Positions 18,101-27,053 of a stretch of DNA of 64,000 nucleotides are shown one piece after another (the first letter of the stretch is position 1; each line of letters opens with the position of its first letter). The DNA lies in contig CAWBRU010000002.1 of the NCBI GenBank assembly GCA_963791325.1, positions 248,001 through 312,000 on the forward strand. Direction: 5' to 3'. The position numbers and the translations under genes were made by a program. The stretch is from JBEVJK01 sp963791325. GTDB taxonomy: Bacteria > Pseudomonadota > Alphaproteobacteria > Rhizobiales > Rhizobiaceae. The notes below the pieces were generated by a model that was given only the letters and a program-made list of their open reading frames with translations, searched no databases and had not been told where the DNA came from.

Positions 18101-19606
18101 TCAGACCGGCGCGGGGTTGGCAACGCTGCGCCGCCGGCGCTGCTCCAGCCGGGTGATCTCGGTGGCGAGTTCCTCGACATGACCGAACGCCGAGACGGTC
18201 AGCGGCTCGGTCAGCCTTCCCTGGGCGACGACATAGACCCGGTCGGCGGCCTCGTAGACCTCGAGCACCTCGGTGCAGAAGATGACGACGGTATGGCCGG
18301 CATCGGCGTAGTCGCGCAGCAGGCGGTAGATCTCGGCCTTGCTGTGGATGTCGACGCCGCGGGTCGGCTCCTCCAGGAGCAGCAGCTTGGGGCCGCAATT
18401 GAGCGCTTGGGCGATCGCCACCTTCTGCTGGTTGCCGCCCGACAGCGAGCGGATCGCCTGGGTGGTGGTGCCGGTCTTGACCTTGAACCGGCGCACCGCT
18501 TCGGTGGCCAGCTCGCGCATCCGCCGCTTGCGCAAGGCCAGTCCGGCCCCGGCGATCTCGGGATAGCCGAGGCGCACCAGAAGGTTCTCGCCGACGGAGA
18601 AATTGCTGTAGAGGCTGAGCTGCCGGGTCGCCGGCACATAGGCGGTCTTCGCCCCGGGATCAGCGCCGGCCTGACCGGCCACCGTCATCGTCCCCGTGCA
18701 CGGCTCGAGGCCGGCGAAGGAGCGGATCAGCTCGCGCGAACCGGAGCCCTCGACGCCCATCAGCGCGATGATCTCGCCGGCCGCCCCGTCGAGCGCAATG
18801 CCGCGGAAGGCGCGCGGATGGCTCCAGTCGCGCACCGAAAACAGCGGCACCTCGGTCCGCGCGGCCGCGGCGCGCAGCCGATCGCCCCGGCCCTCGCCGG
18901 CGGCGATCTCGGTGACCAGCTGGCGGGCGATGCCGTCCTCGGTCAGCGCCTCCCCCGCCAAAATGGCGCGGACCTTGCCGTCGCGCACGACCGCCACCCG
19001 CTTGCAGTGCTCGACCAGGTCGCCGAGCCGGTGGGTGACCAGCAGAACGATGCGTCCCTCCGCCGCGATCGCGTGCATCTCGTGGAACAGCTGGTCGGAT
19101 TCGTTCGCCGTCAGCGCCGAATTCGGCTCGTCGAACAGGAACACGCGCGCCCGCCGGGCGACGGCCCGGGCAATCTCGGTGCGCTGCTGATTGGCGAGCG
19201 AGCAGTCGGACAAGAGCCGGTCCTTGAGCCCGCCGATGCCGAGCGCCTCCATCACCTCGGCGTCGGCGTCGCTGAGCCCGGGCTTGGCAAACCGGGTGCC
19301 TTCGCGCCCGACGACGACGTTCTGGGCCACCGTCAGATTGGGAAACAGCTGCGGCTCCTGATGAACCACCGCAACCTCGTGCCAGTCGGCCGACGGAGCC
19401 CACGGCCGGCCGTCGAAGGTCAGGCTGCCGGCATCGGGCCGCTCTTCGCCGGCGATGATGCGCACCAGGGTGCTCTTGCCCGCGCCGTTCGGCCCGGCAA
19501 TGCCCAACACCTCGCCCGGCAGAATGTCGAGATCGATGCCGTTGAGCGCAATCGTCGAGCCGTAGCGCTTGCTGACGCCGCGGATGCCGATGCCGGCGCC
19601 GCTCAT
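18101..19606 (-). CDS. RbsA-type sugar ABC transporter ATPase
   Basis: The 501-residue tandem ABC protein has a first domain with GIAGPNGAGKSTLVRIIAG, VVHQEPQLFPNLTVAQN, LANQQRTEIARAVA and VFLFDEPNSALTANE. The second has ALMGVEGSGSRELIRSF, SLSGGNQQKVAIAQAL and LLLLEEPTRGVDIHSKAEI. The second Walker A-like loop is degenerate, as is usual in this family. The start MSGAGIGIRGVSKRYG overlaps the permease stop by four bases (ATGA); the longer open frame upstream is out of register with the permease and is rejected. It forms an importer with the permease and binding protein encoded just upstream in the operon. Confidence 0.93.
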   Translation of the reverse strand: MSGAGIGIRGVSKRYGSTIALNGIDLDILPGEVLGIAGPNGAGKSTLVRIIAGEERPDAGSLTFDGRPWAPSADWHEVAVVHQEPQLFPNLTVAQNVVVGREGTRFAKPGLSDADAEVMEALGIGGLKDRLLSDCSLANQQRTEIARAVARRARVFLFDEPNSALTANESDQLFHEMHAIAAEGRIVLLVTHRLGDLVEHCKRVAVVRDGKVRAILAGEALTEDGIARQLVTEIAAGEGRGDRLRAAAARTEVPLFSVRDWSHPRAFRGIALDGAAGEIIALMGVEGSGSRELIRSFAGLEPCTGTMTVAGQAGADPGAKTAYVPATRQLSLYSNFSVGENLLVRLGYPEIAGAGLALRKRRMRELATEAVRRFKVKTGTTTQAIRSLSGGNQQKVAIAQALNCGPKLLLLEEPTRGVDIHSKAEIYRLLRDYADAGHTVVIFCTEVLEVYEAADRVYVVAQGRLTEPLTVSAFGHVEELATEITRLEQRRRRSVANPAPV

Positions 19607-20655
19607 GCCGCGCGGCTCTTGCGCAGCTTGGTCAGGAACAGGTCGAGCGCCACCGCGCCGATGGTGACGGCGCCGAGGAAGATCTGCTGCACATGCGGTC
19701 CGGGCGACAGCAGCGCCAGCCCGATCTGCAGCTCCGCCAGGAGCAGGGCCCCGCCCAGCGTGCCGATGATGGTGCCCTTGCCGCCGCTCAGGCTGGCGCC
19801 GCCGATGATCACGGCGGCAAACACCGGAAAGGTCTGCGACAGGCCGATGTCGGGCTGGCTGGTCTGGATGAACGAGAAATCGAGGATGCCGGCGATCGCC
19901 GCCAGGATCGAGCACAGGATGAAGGCCAGGATCTTGTAGCGGTTGACCGGCAGCCGGGCGAGCTTGCCGGCCTCGGGATTGCCGCCGATCGCCATCAGGC
20001 GGAAGCCGAACAGCGAGCGGTGAAGCAGGAACCCGACGACCACGGCGATGCCGAGCATCCAGAAGATCTCGACCGACAGACTGTAGCGGCCGACATTGCG
20101 GGTGAGGCCGACGAAGAAGTCGAGCTCGCCGGGGTCGACGATGCCGTCGGGCGGCGGGTAGTTGGGGTTGAAGGTGCTGGTGTTGGTGATCCACAGCGAC
20201 AGCCCGTAGAGCAGGTTGTAGCTGCCCAGCGTGACAATGAAGGAGGGAATCTTCAGCCGGGTCACCATCAACCCGTTGAACAGCCCGACCAGCGCACCGA
20301 CCCCGATGGCCAGCGGGATCGCCAGATAGACCGAAACCCCGAGCAGGATCCACAGCACCGCGAGCGTGTTGGCGGCAAGGCCGTACATGGCGCCGAAGGA
20401 CAGGTCGATCTCGCCGACGACGATCACCAGCGTCAGCCCCATCGCCATGATGGCGACGGAGCTCATGCCGCGCAGCACCGAAACCGCAAGATTGGGATTG
20501 GCAAAATTGGGATTGATGAAGATGAACACCAGCGCGACCGCAATCACGGCGGCAAACAGCCCGCCGATCCGCAAGGCCGCATCGACCGTCTTGCGGCCGA
20601 CGGCGCCAAATCCTCGCCGCGGCTCAGCCGGCTCGGTAGTCACGCCCGAACTCAT
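19603..20655 (-). CDS. RbsC-type sugar ABC transporter permease
   Basis: The 350-residue multi-spanning permease (BPD_transp_2) has hydrophobic segments from LFAAVIAVALVFIFINP to IFLGAVTIGAVALDLFLTK. Motifs include VVGEIDLSFGAMYGLAANT, KIPSFIVTLGSYNLLYGLSL, FGFRLMAIGGNPEAGKLA and FAAVIIGGASLSGGKG. A loop of about 35 residues after the central segment (ITNTSTFNPNYPPPDGIV) is periplasmic by family analogy. Translation is coupled to the ATPase gene. The binding-protein gene lies upstream, separated by 166 bases that contain a palindromic repeat. Confidence 0.93.
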   Translation of the reverse strand: MSSGVTTEPAEPRRGFGAVGRKTVDAALRIGGLFAAVIAVALVFIFINPNFANPNLAVSVLRGMSSVAIMAMGLTLVIVVGEIDLSFGAMYGLAANTLAVLWILLGVSVYLAIPLAIGVGALVGLFNGLMVTRLKIPSFIVTLGSYNLLYGLSLWITNTSTFNPNYPPPDGIVDPGELDFFVGLTRNVGRYSLSVEIFWMLGIAVVVGFLLHRSLFGFRLMAIGGNPEAGKLARLPVNRYKILAFILCSILAAIAGILDFSFIQTSQPDIGLSQTFPVFAAVIIGGASLSGGKGTIIGTLGGALLLAELQIGLALLSPGPHVQQIFLGAVTIGAVALDLFLTKLRKSRAA

Positions 20656-20706
20656 CCCCGTCCCGTCGCTCCCTTGCCCGTTGGAGCGGATCCCCGTTTT
20701 CCCGCA

Positions 20707-20783
20707 TCGGTGCTCCGCTCCAAGTCCTTGTTTTCCCGCAATTCCGGACGGAAAACCGTTTCCACTTTTCCTGGAACTGCTCG
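20707..20783. repeat. Dispersed palindromic repeat, copy 4, inside an operon
   Basis: ctccgctccaagtccttg, gcaattccggacggaaaacc and ttcctggaactgctc form a hairpin-capable element between the binding-protein stop and the permease start. Here it may set different message levels for the binding protein and the membrane components, as REP-type elements do in other importer operons. That role is inference. Confidence 0.65.
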
Positions 20784-20821
20784 GGCGGCGCCGCCGCCCG
20801 GATGCGCCCTCCCGGCGAGCG

Positions 20822-21940
20822 TTATTTCGCCGACATCGTCTTGTCGAGCTCCTTGCGCGCCTGGGCCACGCCGTCCTTGGTCACGGCCTTCAGCGTCTGG
20901 GTGTTGGGCAGAATGACGCCGTTCTTCAGGAACTGCGCGCAGGCGGGGCCGCCGAAAGCGGCCTGGTCGGGCCAGCGCTGGTCGAGCTGGGCCACCTGGA
21001 TGCCCTTTTCGATCGCGTCGAGCTGTCCCTTGGACGAGTTCCAGCCGATGGTGAACACCTTGCCGGTGAGGCCGAGGCTCTCGATCGCCCGGTCGGCGTG
21101 CTCGGCGCCGATGTCGACATTCTGGATGAACTGGACATCGGGGTTGGCGGTCAGGAACGAGCGGTAGACATCAAACGTCTTGGCAGGCTCGTAGCTGGTG
21201 TTCAGGCCGTTGGCGGCCGTGGTCACGAACTTGGCGTCGGGAATGGCCGCCTTGATGCCGTCCTCGAAGCCCTTCATGCGGCCCTGCGCCCAGAACTGGG
21301 TCGGGTCGCCGCCGGACACGGCGAACACCTTGATGTCGGCCTTGTTGTTGTCCTTGATCCACTTCAACACCGCCTCGGCGGCGGTATGGCCTTCCTTGTC
21401 GGGGATCTGCGTGAAGTTGGTGAACTCGTGGCCGCGCGAGGTGACGCCGGCGGTGAACACCGGAATGCCCTGGTCCATCAGCTTGTTGGTGATCGCGGTC
21501 ATGGCGTCGGAGCTGACCGGCTCGATGCTGATGCAGTCGATCTCGCCGGCGGCGAGCTTCGATTCGATCTGGCTGACCTGCTGGTTGGGGTCGTTCTGGA
21601 CCGGCGCGATCGCCGCACACTCCATCGGGTAGATGTCCTTGCCCATCTTGCAGCCCATCTCGAAGCCCGCCTTGTACTGCGGCGAGAACAGCGGGATGCC
21701 GGAGGCCTGATAGGAGAAGACATAGTTGATCGGCTCGCCTTTCTTGATCTTTTCGGCGATCCGGTCGGCCAGCTTGAAGGTGCCCCAGTCGCGCTTCACC
21801 GCGAGCGGCGCACCGTCGACCTTGTCGCCGCTCTGCGGGATCTGACTCTCGCTGCCGTCCTGCGCCCAGGCGCCGCCGGCCAATGCCCATGTGGTGCAGC
21901 CGATGGCCGCCACGATCAATCGATGATGGAACCTACGCAA
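20822..21940 (-). CDS. Periplasmic sugar-binding protein of ABC importer 3
   Basis: It has about 372 residues when a TTG start at 21940 is used. That start is preceded by GGAGGAGG and begins LRRFHHRLIVAAIG, giving a normal signal peptide that ends GGAWAQD. An in-frame ATG at 21985 would precede the Shine-Dalgarno and is less likely. Domain features are FSYQASGIPLFSPQYKAGFE, VQNDPNQQVSQIESKLAAG, DCISIEPVSSDAMTAI and KVFAVSGGDPTQFWAQGRM. It belongs to the Peripla_BP_4 group. Cysteines at YKAGFEMGCKMG and PMECAAIAP are unusual and may form a disulfide. It is encoded downstream of the enolase-type dehydratase in the same direction. Confidence 0.87.
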   Translation of the reverse strand: MRRFHHRLIVAAIGCTTWALAGGAWAQDGSESQIPQSGDKVDGAPLAVKRDWGTFKLADRIAEKIKKGEPINYVFSYQASGIPLFSPQYKAGFEMGCKMGKDIYPMECAAIAPVQNDPNQQVSQIESKLAAGEIDCISIEPVSSDAMTAITNKLMDQGIPVFTAGVTSRGHEFTNFTQIPDKEGHTAAEAVLKWIKDNNKADIKVFAVSGGDPTQFWAQGRMKGFEDGIKAAIPDAKFVTTAANGLNTSYEPAKTFDVYRSFLTANPDVQFIQNVDIGAEHADRAIESLGLTGKVFTIGWNSSKGQLDAIEKGIQVAQLDQRWPDQAAFGGPACAQFLKNGVILPNTQTLKAVTKDGVAQARKELDKTMSAK

Positions 21941-22006
21941 ATGCTCCTCCTCCCGTTTTCCAGTGCATGCCGTTTCTCTTGCCACTCCAAGCGGGCGCCG
22001 GGCGGA

Positions 22007-23147
22007 TCACGCCCGGCCCAGCACCTTTTCGCTGCGATAGCCGTCGACGACCTCCTCGATCACCTCGATGCCGAGCCCAGGCCCGGTCGGCGGGTAGACC
22101 CAGCCGTCGACATGCTCGAACGGCTTGGTCACCAGGTCGTGCTGCATCGGGTTGCGCAGCGGCTTGAACTCGAACAGCTTGCAGGCCGGCGAGTTGAACG
22201 AGATCGCCAGGCTGGCCGCGGTGACGATCGCCGACGACCAGGCATGGGCATTGGCCTGGCGGCGGTAGAACTCGCAGCGCTCGGTGACCTTCTTGAAGCC
22301 GGTGATGCCTTCCGCGCGGCCCGGATCGACGCCGACCACGTCGACGGTGCCGGTCGCCAGCACCCGCTCGAACTGCTCCAGCGTCCATTCGCGCTCGCCA
22401 TAGGCGATCCGCGTCGTCGTCTTGGCGCGCAGATTGGCGTAGCCCTCGGGATCCCAGGCGCCGAGCGGCTCCTCGATCCAGGCGAGGTTGTACTCCTCCA
22501 TCGCCCTCGCCCGGCGCACCGCGTCGGTGACGTCCCATTTGATGTCGATGCCGTTGTCGATCATCAGCATCTTGTCGCCGAGCACCTCGCGCATCGCCTT
22601 GACATAGGCGACGTCGCGGTCGTGGTCGTAGCCGAGGCGGGCATTGCCGCGCTTGCCGAAGCCGGTCTTCAGCCCCTGCAGCCCGGTCGACAGCCATTCG
22701 GCCGTCTCCTCGGCCATCTCGGGGATCGACTCGTAGTGGGCGTGGCAGGAGGCGATCGCCGGCAGCCGCTCGTGCACCGCTCCGCCGAGCAGGTCGAGCA
22801 CGCTGCGGCCGAGCGCCTTGCCCTTCAGATCCCACAGGGCGATGTCGATCGCCGCGATGGCATAGGATGCAATGCCGCCATGATAGCCGTACCACCAGGC
22901 CTGCTGCTTGTTCTGCCGCCACAGCGCCTCGGTGTGCGACCGGATCCTTGCCGATCAGGTTCGGCGCCATGCCCTCGATGATCGCCTTGGCGGCGAAATT
23001 GGCCTCGGGGAACTGGGTGATCGACTCGCCCCAGCCGACCTGGCCGTCGTCGGCGGTGATCTTGGCCAGGCAGAGATGCCGGAGCGCGTTGAAGTCGTTC
23101 GGCTCCGGATAGCTCACCGGAATGGCTTCGATCTTGGCGATCCTCAT
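22007..23147 (-). pseudogene. Enolase-superfamily acid-sugar dehydratase-like protein, single frameshift as sequenced
   Basis: The start MRIAKIEAIPVSYPEPNDF runs in frame to LIGKD. An extra base near 22944 (ggatcc for ggacc on the coding strand) breaks it. Removing that base restores KDRSHTEALWRQNKQQAWW and then AIDIALWDLKGKALGRSV to the stop at 22007, about 379 residues. Metal ligands of the mandelate racemase subgroup are seen in MLMIDNGIDIK, AWIEEPL and AYGEREW. A candidate His is in QANAHAWSSAIV, and the loop GLKTGFGKRG carries the catalytic-lysine region. It is encoded ten bases after the SMP-30 lactonase gene, so dehydration of an aldonate formed by that lactonase is the natural guess. 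Confidence 0.8.
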
Positions 23148-23157
23148 GACGCGCTCT

Positions 23158-24039
23158 CTAGCCGATCGCGCCGCGGAAGAGCGGCATGCCCTCGACGCCG
23201 ACATCGACCTCGATCAGGCCGCCCGGTCATCGCCGCCCCGGTGGTGTCGAACGGCCCCATGTCGCAGCAGAACAGCTTGCCGCCCTTGCCGAAGCAGCAG
23301 TTGAGAATGGTGCCGCCCGTCTCGAGGAAGTCGATATGCTTGCCGTCCTTGGAGAAGATGGTCGACGCCGCCGGCCGCCACCGCGGTGATCCAGAAATTG
23401 CCGTTGGCGTCGATCTTGAGCCCGTCGGGGATGTGGCCTTCCGGCATCGTGCAGAGCAGCGACTTGCTGCCGTCGGGTTTGCGGCGGATGACGTTCAGCG
23501 TGTAGGACTCGACCCAGACGAGCGACCCGTCCGGCTCGGCGACGATGCCGTTCGGATAGACGTAGTCGAGTTCTTCGAGGATCTTGGCGACGCCGTTTTT
23601 CTCGATCACCACGATGCGGCCGGGGTGCGGCTTGTCTTCCTGGTTCCAGTCGCCGGAATCGGTGAAATAGAGGCGGCCGTCCGGGCCGAAGGTGAGGTCG
23701 TTGGGGCCGTCGAAGGTCTTGCCGTCGGCCTCGGTGACCAGGATCTCGACCTTGCCGCCGGGCAGCGTCTTCTGGATCGAGGGCGGCCGGTGCTCCGGCG
23801 CGACCCATGCGCCGACATTGGGCGTCTGGGTCGAGTAGACGCTGCCGTCCGAGCCCAGCATGCAGGCATTCGGGCCGCCGCCGACGAAGGCGAACCGCCC
23901 CTGCTTGCCGGTTTTGGGATCCCAGACGCCGATCTCGCTGGCATAGGTGTTGGCGTAGATCGACCCGGCCGTCGTCCAGCTCATAGGGGCCCTCGGGATG
24001 GCCGAGGCCGGTGGCGCGGATCTTCTGCGGCTTCTTCAT
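23158..24039 (-). pseudogene. SMP-30/gluconolaconase-type lactonase, three frameshifts as sequenced
   Basis: It starts MKKPQKIRATGLGHPEGPYELDDG. One extra base near 23966 breaks the frame before SIYANTYASEIGVWDPKTG. A second break near 23375 (after GNFWITAVA) and a third near 23225 separate the final LIEVDVGVEGMPLFRGAIG. The body shows the six-bladed propeller pattern of SMP-30 with EGP, GPNDLTFGPDGRLYFTDS and YPNGIVAEPDGSLVWVES. Metal-binding Glu, Asn and Asp are in these segments. The family hydrolyses aldonolactones. The genes on either side are an SDR and an enolase-type dehydratase. Confidence 0.8.
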
Positions 24040-24051
24040 GCTCGTCCTCCC

Positions 24052-24802
24052 TCACCAGGTCACCAGGCCGCCGGTGAAGTTGACCGCCTGGCCGGTCATG
24101 TATGCCGCCTCGTCGGACAGCAGAAACCAGATGACCGCCGCGCATTCCTGCGGCGCCGAGGCACGGCCGAGCGGCACCGCCGTGTTGCGGGCGCCCTGCA
24201 GGGCCTCGGCCGACATGCCGCGCAGCCGCGACACACGGTCGATGCACGACGTCCTGCATCGGCGTGTCGACGATGCCGGGGCAGATCGCGTTGACCCGCA
24301 CCGGGCGGTCGGCCAGCGCATAGGCGAACGAGCGCGTGATCGACAGGATCGTGGTCTTGGACGCGGCGTAGGCGGCGACCTCGATCGTCGAGGCGAGCTT
24401 GGCCGAGCTCGACGACAGATTGACGATGGCGCCGCCGGGCCGGAGCCGCGGGCCGCACTGCTGACAGATGAAGAAGATCGACTCGGCATTGACCGTCTGG
24501 ATCCGGCGCCATTCCTCGCGGTCGATCTCGAGGATCGGCTTGATCAGGATGATGCCGTGCGCGTTGACCAAATAATCGCAGCCGTCGGCGGCCGCGGCCA
24601 GCGCCGACCAGGCCGACGGCTCGGCAAGATCGAGCGTCAGCGTTTCGCAGCCGCTCTCACCGAGCGGGCGCAGCCGCTGGGCGTCGATGTCGACCGCGGT
24701 GACGGCAACCCTTTCGCGCAGCAGCCGCTCGGCCACGGCACGACCGATCCCGCTGCCCGCTCCCGTGACGATACCGCGGCGATTTCGCGCTGGCGAAGCC
24801 AT
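24052..24802 (-). pseudogene. Short-chain dehydrogenase/reductase, single frameshift as sequenced
   Basis: The start MASPARNRRGIVTGAGSGIG gives the cofactor motif. NAHG follows and the active-site Tyr/Lys are in AAYAASKTT. After ICPGIVDTPMQDV an extra base near 24250 shifts the frame; correcting it gives CIDRVSRLRGMSAEALQ and the normal ending AAYMTGQAVNFTGGLVTW. The corrected length is about 250 residues. As the promoter-proximal gene of the minus-strand operon it probably makes the first oxidation (sugar to lactone), feeding the SMP-30 lactonase encoded 12 bases downstream. Confidence 0.8.
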
Positions 24803-24901
24803 TTCGGATTTGCGCCCTCCCGTTGCCGTCGCGCGGCAACTCCACCCTTAAGACATACGGCCTGCGCTCGGCGGGGGTGAATGCTCCTCGGGCCAACTAT
24901 A

Positions 24902-24916
24902 TTGAAACGTTATCGA
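24902..24916. promoter_or_regulatory. Putative LacI-family operator upstream of the minus-strand sugar oxidation operon
   Basis: TTGAAACGTTATCGA lies about 100 bases upstream of the SDR start at 24802. It matches the site at 9.88 kb (reverse strand GTGAAACGTTATT). Confidence 0.6.
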
Positions 24917-25043
24917 GGCATGCAAGCGATTTTTGGACACGACACCGTCGCGTTCGCGCCCCGTCACCTCCGGTCAGCGGCGGCTATTCATCCGCCCGGC
25001 CGCTAAGCGCGCGACTTGCAATGCGCGGACGAGGTGTCTATCA

Positions 25044-25058
25044 ATTGAAACGATATTT
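25044..25058. promoter_or_regulatory. Putative LacI-family operator upstream of the dehydrogenase operon
   Basis: TTGAAACGATAT is identical to the site at 10.03 kb and lies about 40 bases upstream of the ATG at 25097. With the site at 24.9 kb it forms a pair about 142 bases apart in a divergent promoter region, close to the 145-base spacing of the pair at 9.88/10.03 kb. Confidence 0.62.
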
Positions 25059-25096
25059 TTTGGGGCGGCGGCAGCCCGCCCGCGGAAAGGAACACC

Positions 25097-26179
25097 ATGC
25101 CGGCGACCACGATCGCAGTCATCGAAGGCGATGGCATCGGCAAGGAAGTGGTGCCCGAGGGGCGCCGGGTGCTCGAGGCCGCGGCCCGCGTCTTCGGGCT
25201 CGATCTGCGCTTCGAGGCCTTCCCTTGGGGCTGCGACCATCACGCGCGCTTCGGACGGATGATGCCGGAGGACGGGCTTGCCCGGATCGCCGATCACGAT
25301 GCGATATTTTTGGGGGCCGTCGGCTGGCCGACCGTGTCGGATGTGGAGTCGCTTTGGACCCTGCTGATGCCGATCCGCCGCAGTTTTCAGCAATATGTCA
25401 ATCTTCGGCCGGTGCGGCTGTTCGAGGGCGTTCCCTCGCCGCTCGCCAGACCGGGCGACATCGACCTTCTGATCGTGCGCGAGAACAATGAGGGCGAGTA
25501 CTCCGAAATCGGCGGCCGCATGTTCCCCGGCACCGACCAGGAGATGGTGATCCAGAACACGGTCCTGACCCGGTTCGGCTGCGACCGGGTGATGCGCTAT
25601 GCCTTCGGCCTCGCCATGAAGCGCAAGCGCAAGCTTACCTCGGCGACCAAGTCGAACGGCATCATTCACACGATGCCGTTCTGGGACGAGCGTTTCCGCG
25701 CGGTCGCGGCCGAGTTCCCCGAGGTCGCAACCGAGCAGTTCCACATCGACATCCTGGCGGCGCATTTCGTCGGCCGGCCGTCGCGTTTCGACGTGGTGGT
25801 GGCGAGCAATCTGTTCGGCGACATCCTTTCCGATCTCGGCCCGGCGGTGACGGGGACGATCGGCATCGCTCCCTCGGGCAACATCAACCCGGAACGGCGC
25901 TTTCCGTCGATGTTCGAGCCGGTGCACGGCTCGGCCCCCGACATCGCCGGCAAGAACATCGCCAATCCGATCGGCCAGATCTGGTCCGGTGCCATGCTGC
26001 TCGACCATCTCGGCGCCCCGGAGGCGGCGGCGGCCATCGTCGGCGCCATCGAGCGGGTGCTCGCCGCGGGCGATACCTTGACCCCCGACATGGGCGGACA
26101 GGCGTCGACCGCAGCTCTCGGCCAGGCGGTCGCCGAGGCGGTTTCATCGCACCCTGCGAAGGCACGTCGTCATGGCTGA
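25097..26179 (+). CDS. Tartrate dehydrogenase / D-malate dehydrogenase-like beta-decarboxylating dehydrogenase
   Basis: The 360-residue protein belongs to the isocitrate/isopropylmalate dehydrogenase family. It shows the N-terminal AVIEGDGIGKEVVPEG, the substrate loop YVNLRPVRLF, RENNEGEYSEIGGRMFPG, the metal-site SNLFGDILSDLGPA and the cofactor segment FEPVHGSAPDIAGKNIANP. The pattern, especially LRPVRLFEGVPSPL, fits the tartrate/D-malate dehydrogenase group better than LeuB or Icd. The reaction would be NAD-dependent oxidation and decarboxylation of a 2-hydroxy-diacid. GGAAAGG precedes the ATG. The 3' end overlaps the next gene by eight bases. It is the first gene of a plus-strand operon with LacI-type sites in front. 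Confidence 0.87.
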   Translation: MPATTIAVIEGDGIGKEVVPEGRRVLEAAARVFGLDLRFEAFPWGCDHHARFGRMMPEDGLARIADHDAIFLGAVGWPTVSDVESLWTLLMPIRRSFQQYVNLRPVRLFEGVPSPLARPGDIDLLIVRENNEGEYSEIGGRMFPGTDQEMVIQNTVLTRFGCDRVMRYAFGLAMKRKRKLTSATKSNGIIHTMPFWDERFRAVAAEFPEVATEQFHIDILAAHFVGRPSRFDVVVASNLFGDILSDLGPAVTGTIGIAPSGNINPERRFPSMFEPVHGSAPDIAGKNIANPIGQIWSGAMLLDHLGAPEAAAAIVGAIERVLAAGDTLTPDMGGQASTAALGQAVAEAVSSHPAKARRHG

Positions 26180-27041
26180 GATCCCGTTCGTCGACACCCA
26201 TTTCCACCTGCACGACATGAAGCACCCGCAGCTGCGCTACGGCTGGCTGGAGCCGGATGCCGTGCACGGCTTCCTGCCCGACACCGATCCGCTCAAATCG
26301 CAGCACTACTTCATCAAGGACTATCTGGCCGAGATCCGCTTTGCCAATGTGGTCAAGGCGATCCATGTGCAGGCCGCGGTCAACACCCCCGACCCGGTGG
26401 TCGAGACCGCCTGGCTGCAGGCCTTTGCCGACGAGACCGGATACCCGCAGGGCATTGTCGCCGAATGCCATCTGGCCCGGCCGGACGCCGCCGCGGTGCT
26501 CGACCAGCACCTCGCCTACAACAATGTGCGCGGCATCCGCGATTTCGGCGACGGGCGCTACCTGATCGAGCCGGCCTGGCGGCGCGGGTTTGCCGAGCTT
26601 GCGCCGCGCACGCTGGTGTCCTGCATCGACACGCGGGTGGAGCTTGCCGAGGACATCCGCGACTTGGCTCGGACGTTTCCGGAGACGCAGATCTGCATCG
26701 ACCATTGCGCGATCCCGATGGGCCGCGATGCCGAGAGCTTCCGGCGCTGGCGCGCGGCCATGGACGTGATGGCCGGCTCACCGAACGTCACCATGAAGGT
26801 CTCGGGGCTCGGCATGTGTGACCCAAGGTGGACGGTGGAGTCGATCCGGCCTTACGTCCTGGGCAGCATCGAAGCCTTCGGCGTGCCGCGGGTGGTGTTC
26901 GGCACCAACTGGCCGGTCGACCGGATGTACAGTTCCTATCCCGACGTCATCAACGCCTATGCCGAGATCATCTCCGGCTTTTCGCGCGACGAGCAGACGG
27001 CGCTGTTTTCCGGCAACGCCGAACGGCTGTTCAGGATCTGA
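26172..27041 (+). CDS. Amidohydrolase-2 family hydrolase (lactonase-like)
   Basis: The 289-residue TIM-barrel metal-dependent hydrolase has the N-terminal HxH motif in VDTHFHLHD, His in CIDHCAIPMG and the terminal Asp region VFGTNWPVDRMYSSYP. The last motif is typical of amidohydrolase-2 lactonases and decarboxylases such as rhamnonolactonase and 2-pyrone-4,6-dicarboxylate lactonase relatives. In a sugar-acid locus a lactonase role is plausible but not shown. It overlaps the 3' end of the preceding dehydrogenase gene, indicating co-translation. Confidence 0.85.
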   Translation: MAEIPFVDTHFHLHDMKHPQLRYGWLEPDAVHGFLPDTDPLKSQHYFIKDYLAEIRFANVVKAIHVQAAVNTPDPVVETAWLQAFADETGYPQGIVAECHLARPDAAAVLDQHLAYNNVRGIRDFGDGRYLIEPAWRRGFAELAPRTLVSCIDTRVELAEDIRDLARTFPETQICIDHCAIPMGRDAESFRRWRAAMDVMAGSPNVTMKVSGLGMCDPRWTVESIRPYVLGSIEAFGVPRVVFGTNWPVDRMYSSYPDVINAYAEIISGFSRDEQTALFSGNAERLFRI

Positions 27042-27053
27042 GGCGAACACACG

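Noticed and set aside
18101..20353. 750-residue version of the ATPase of importer 3
   Set aside because: The extra N-terminal 249 residues are out-of-frame translation of the permease gene; the start at 19606 overlaps the permease stop by ATGA and begins the ABC domain correctly.
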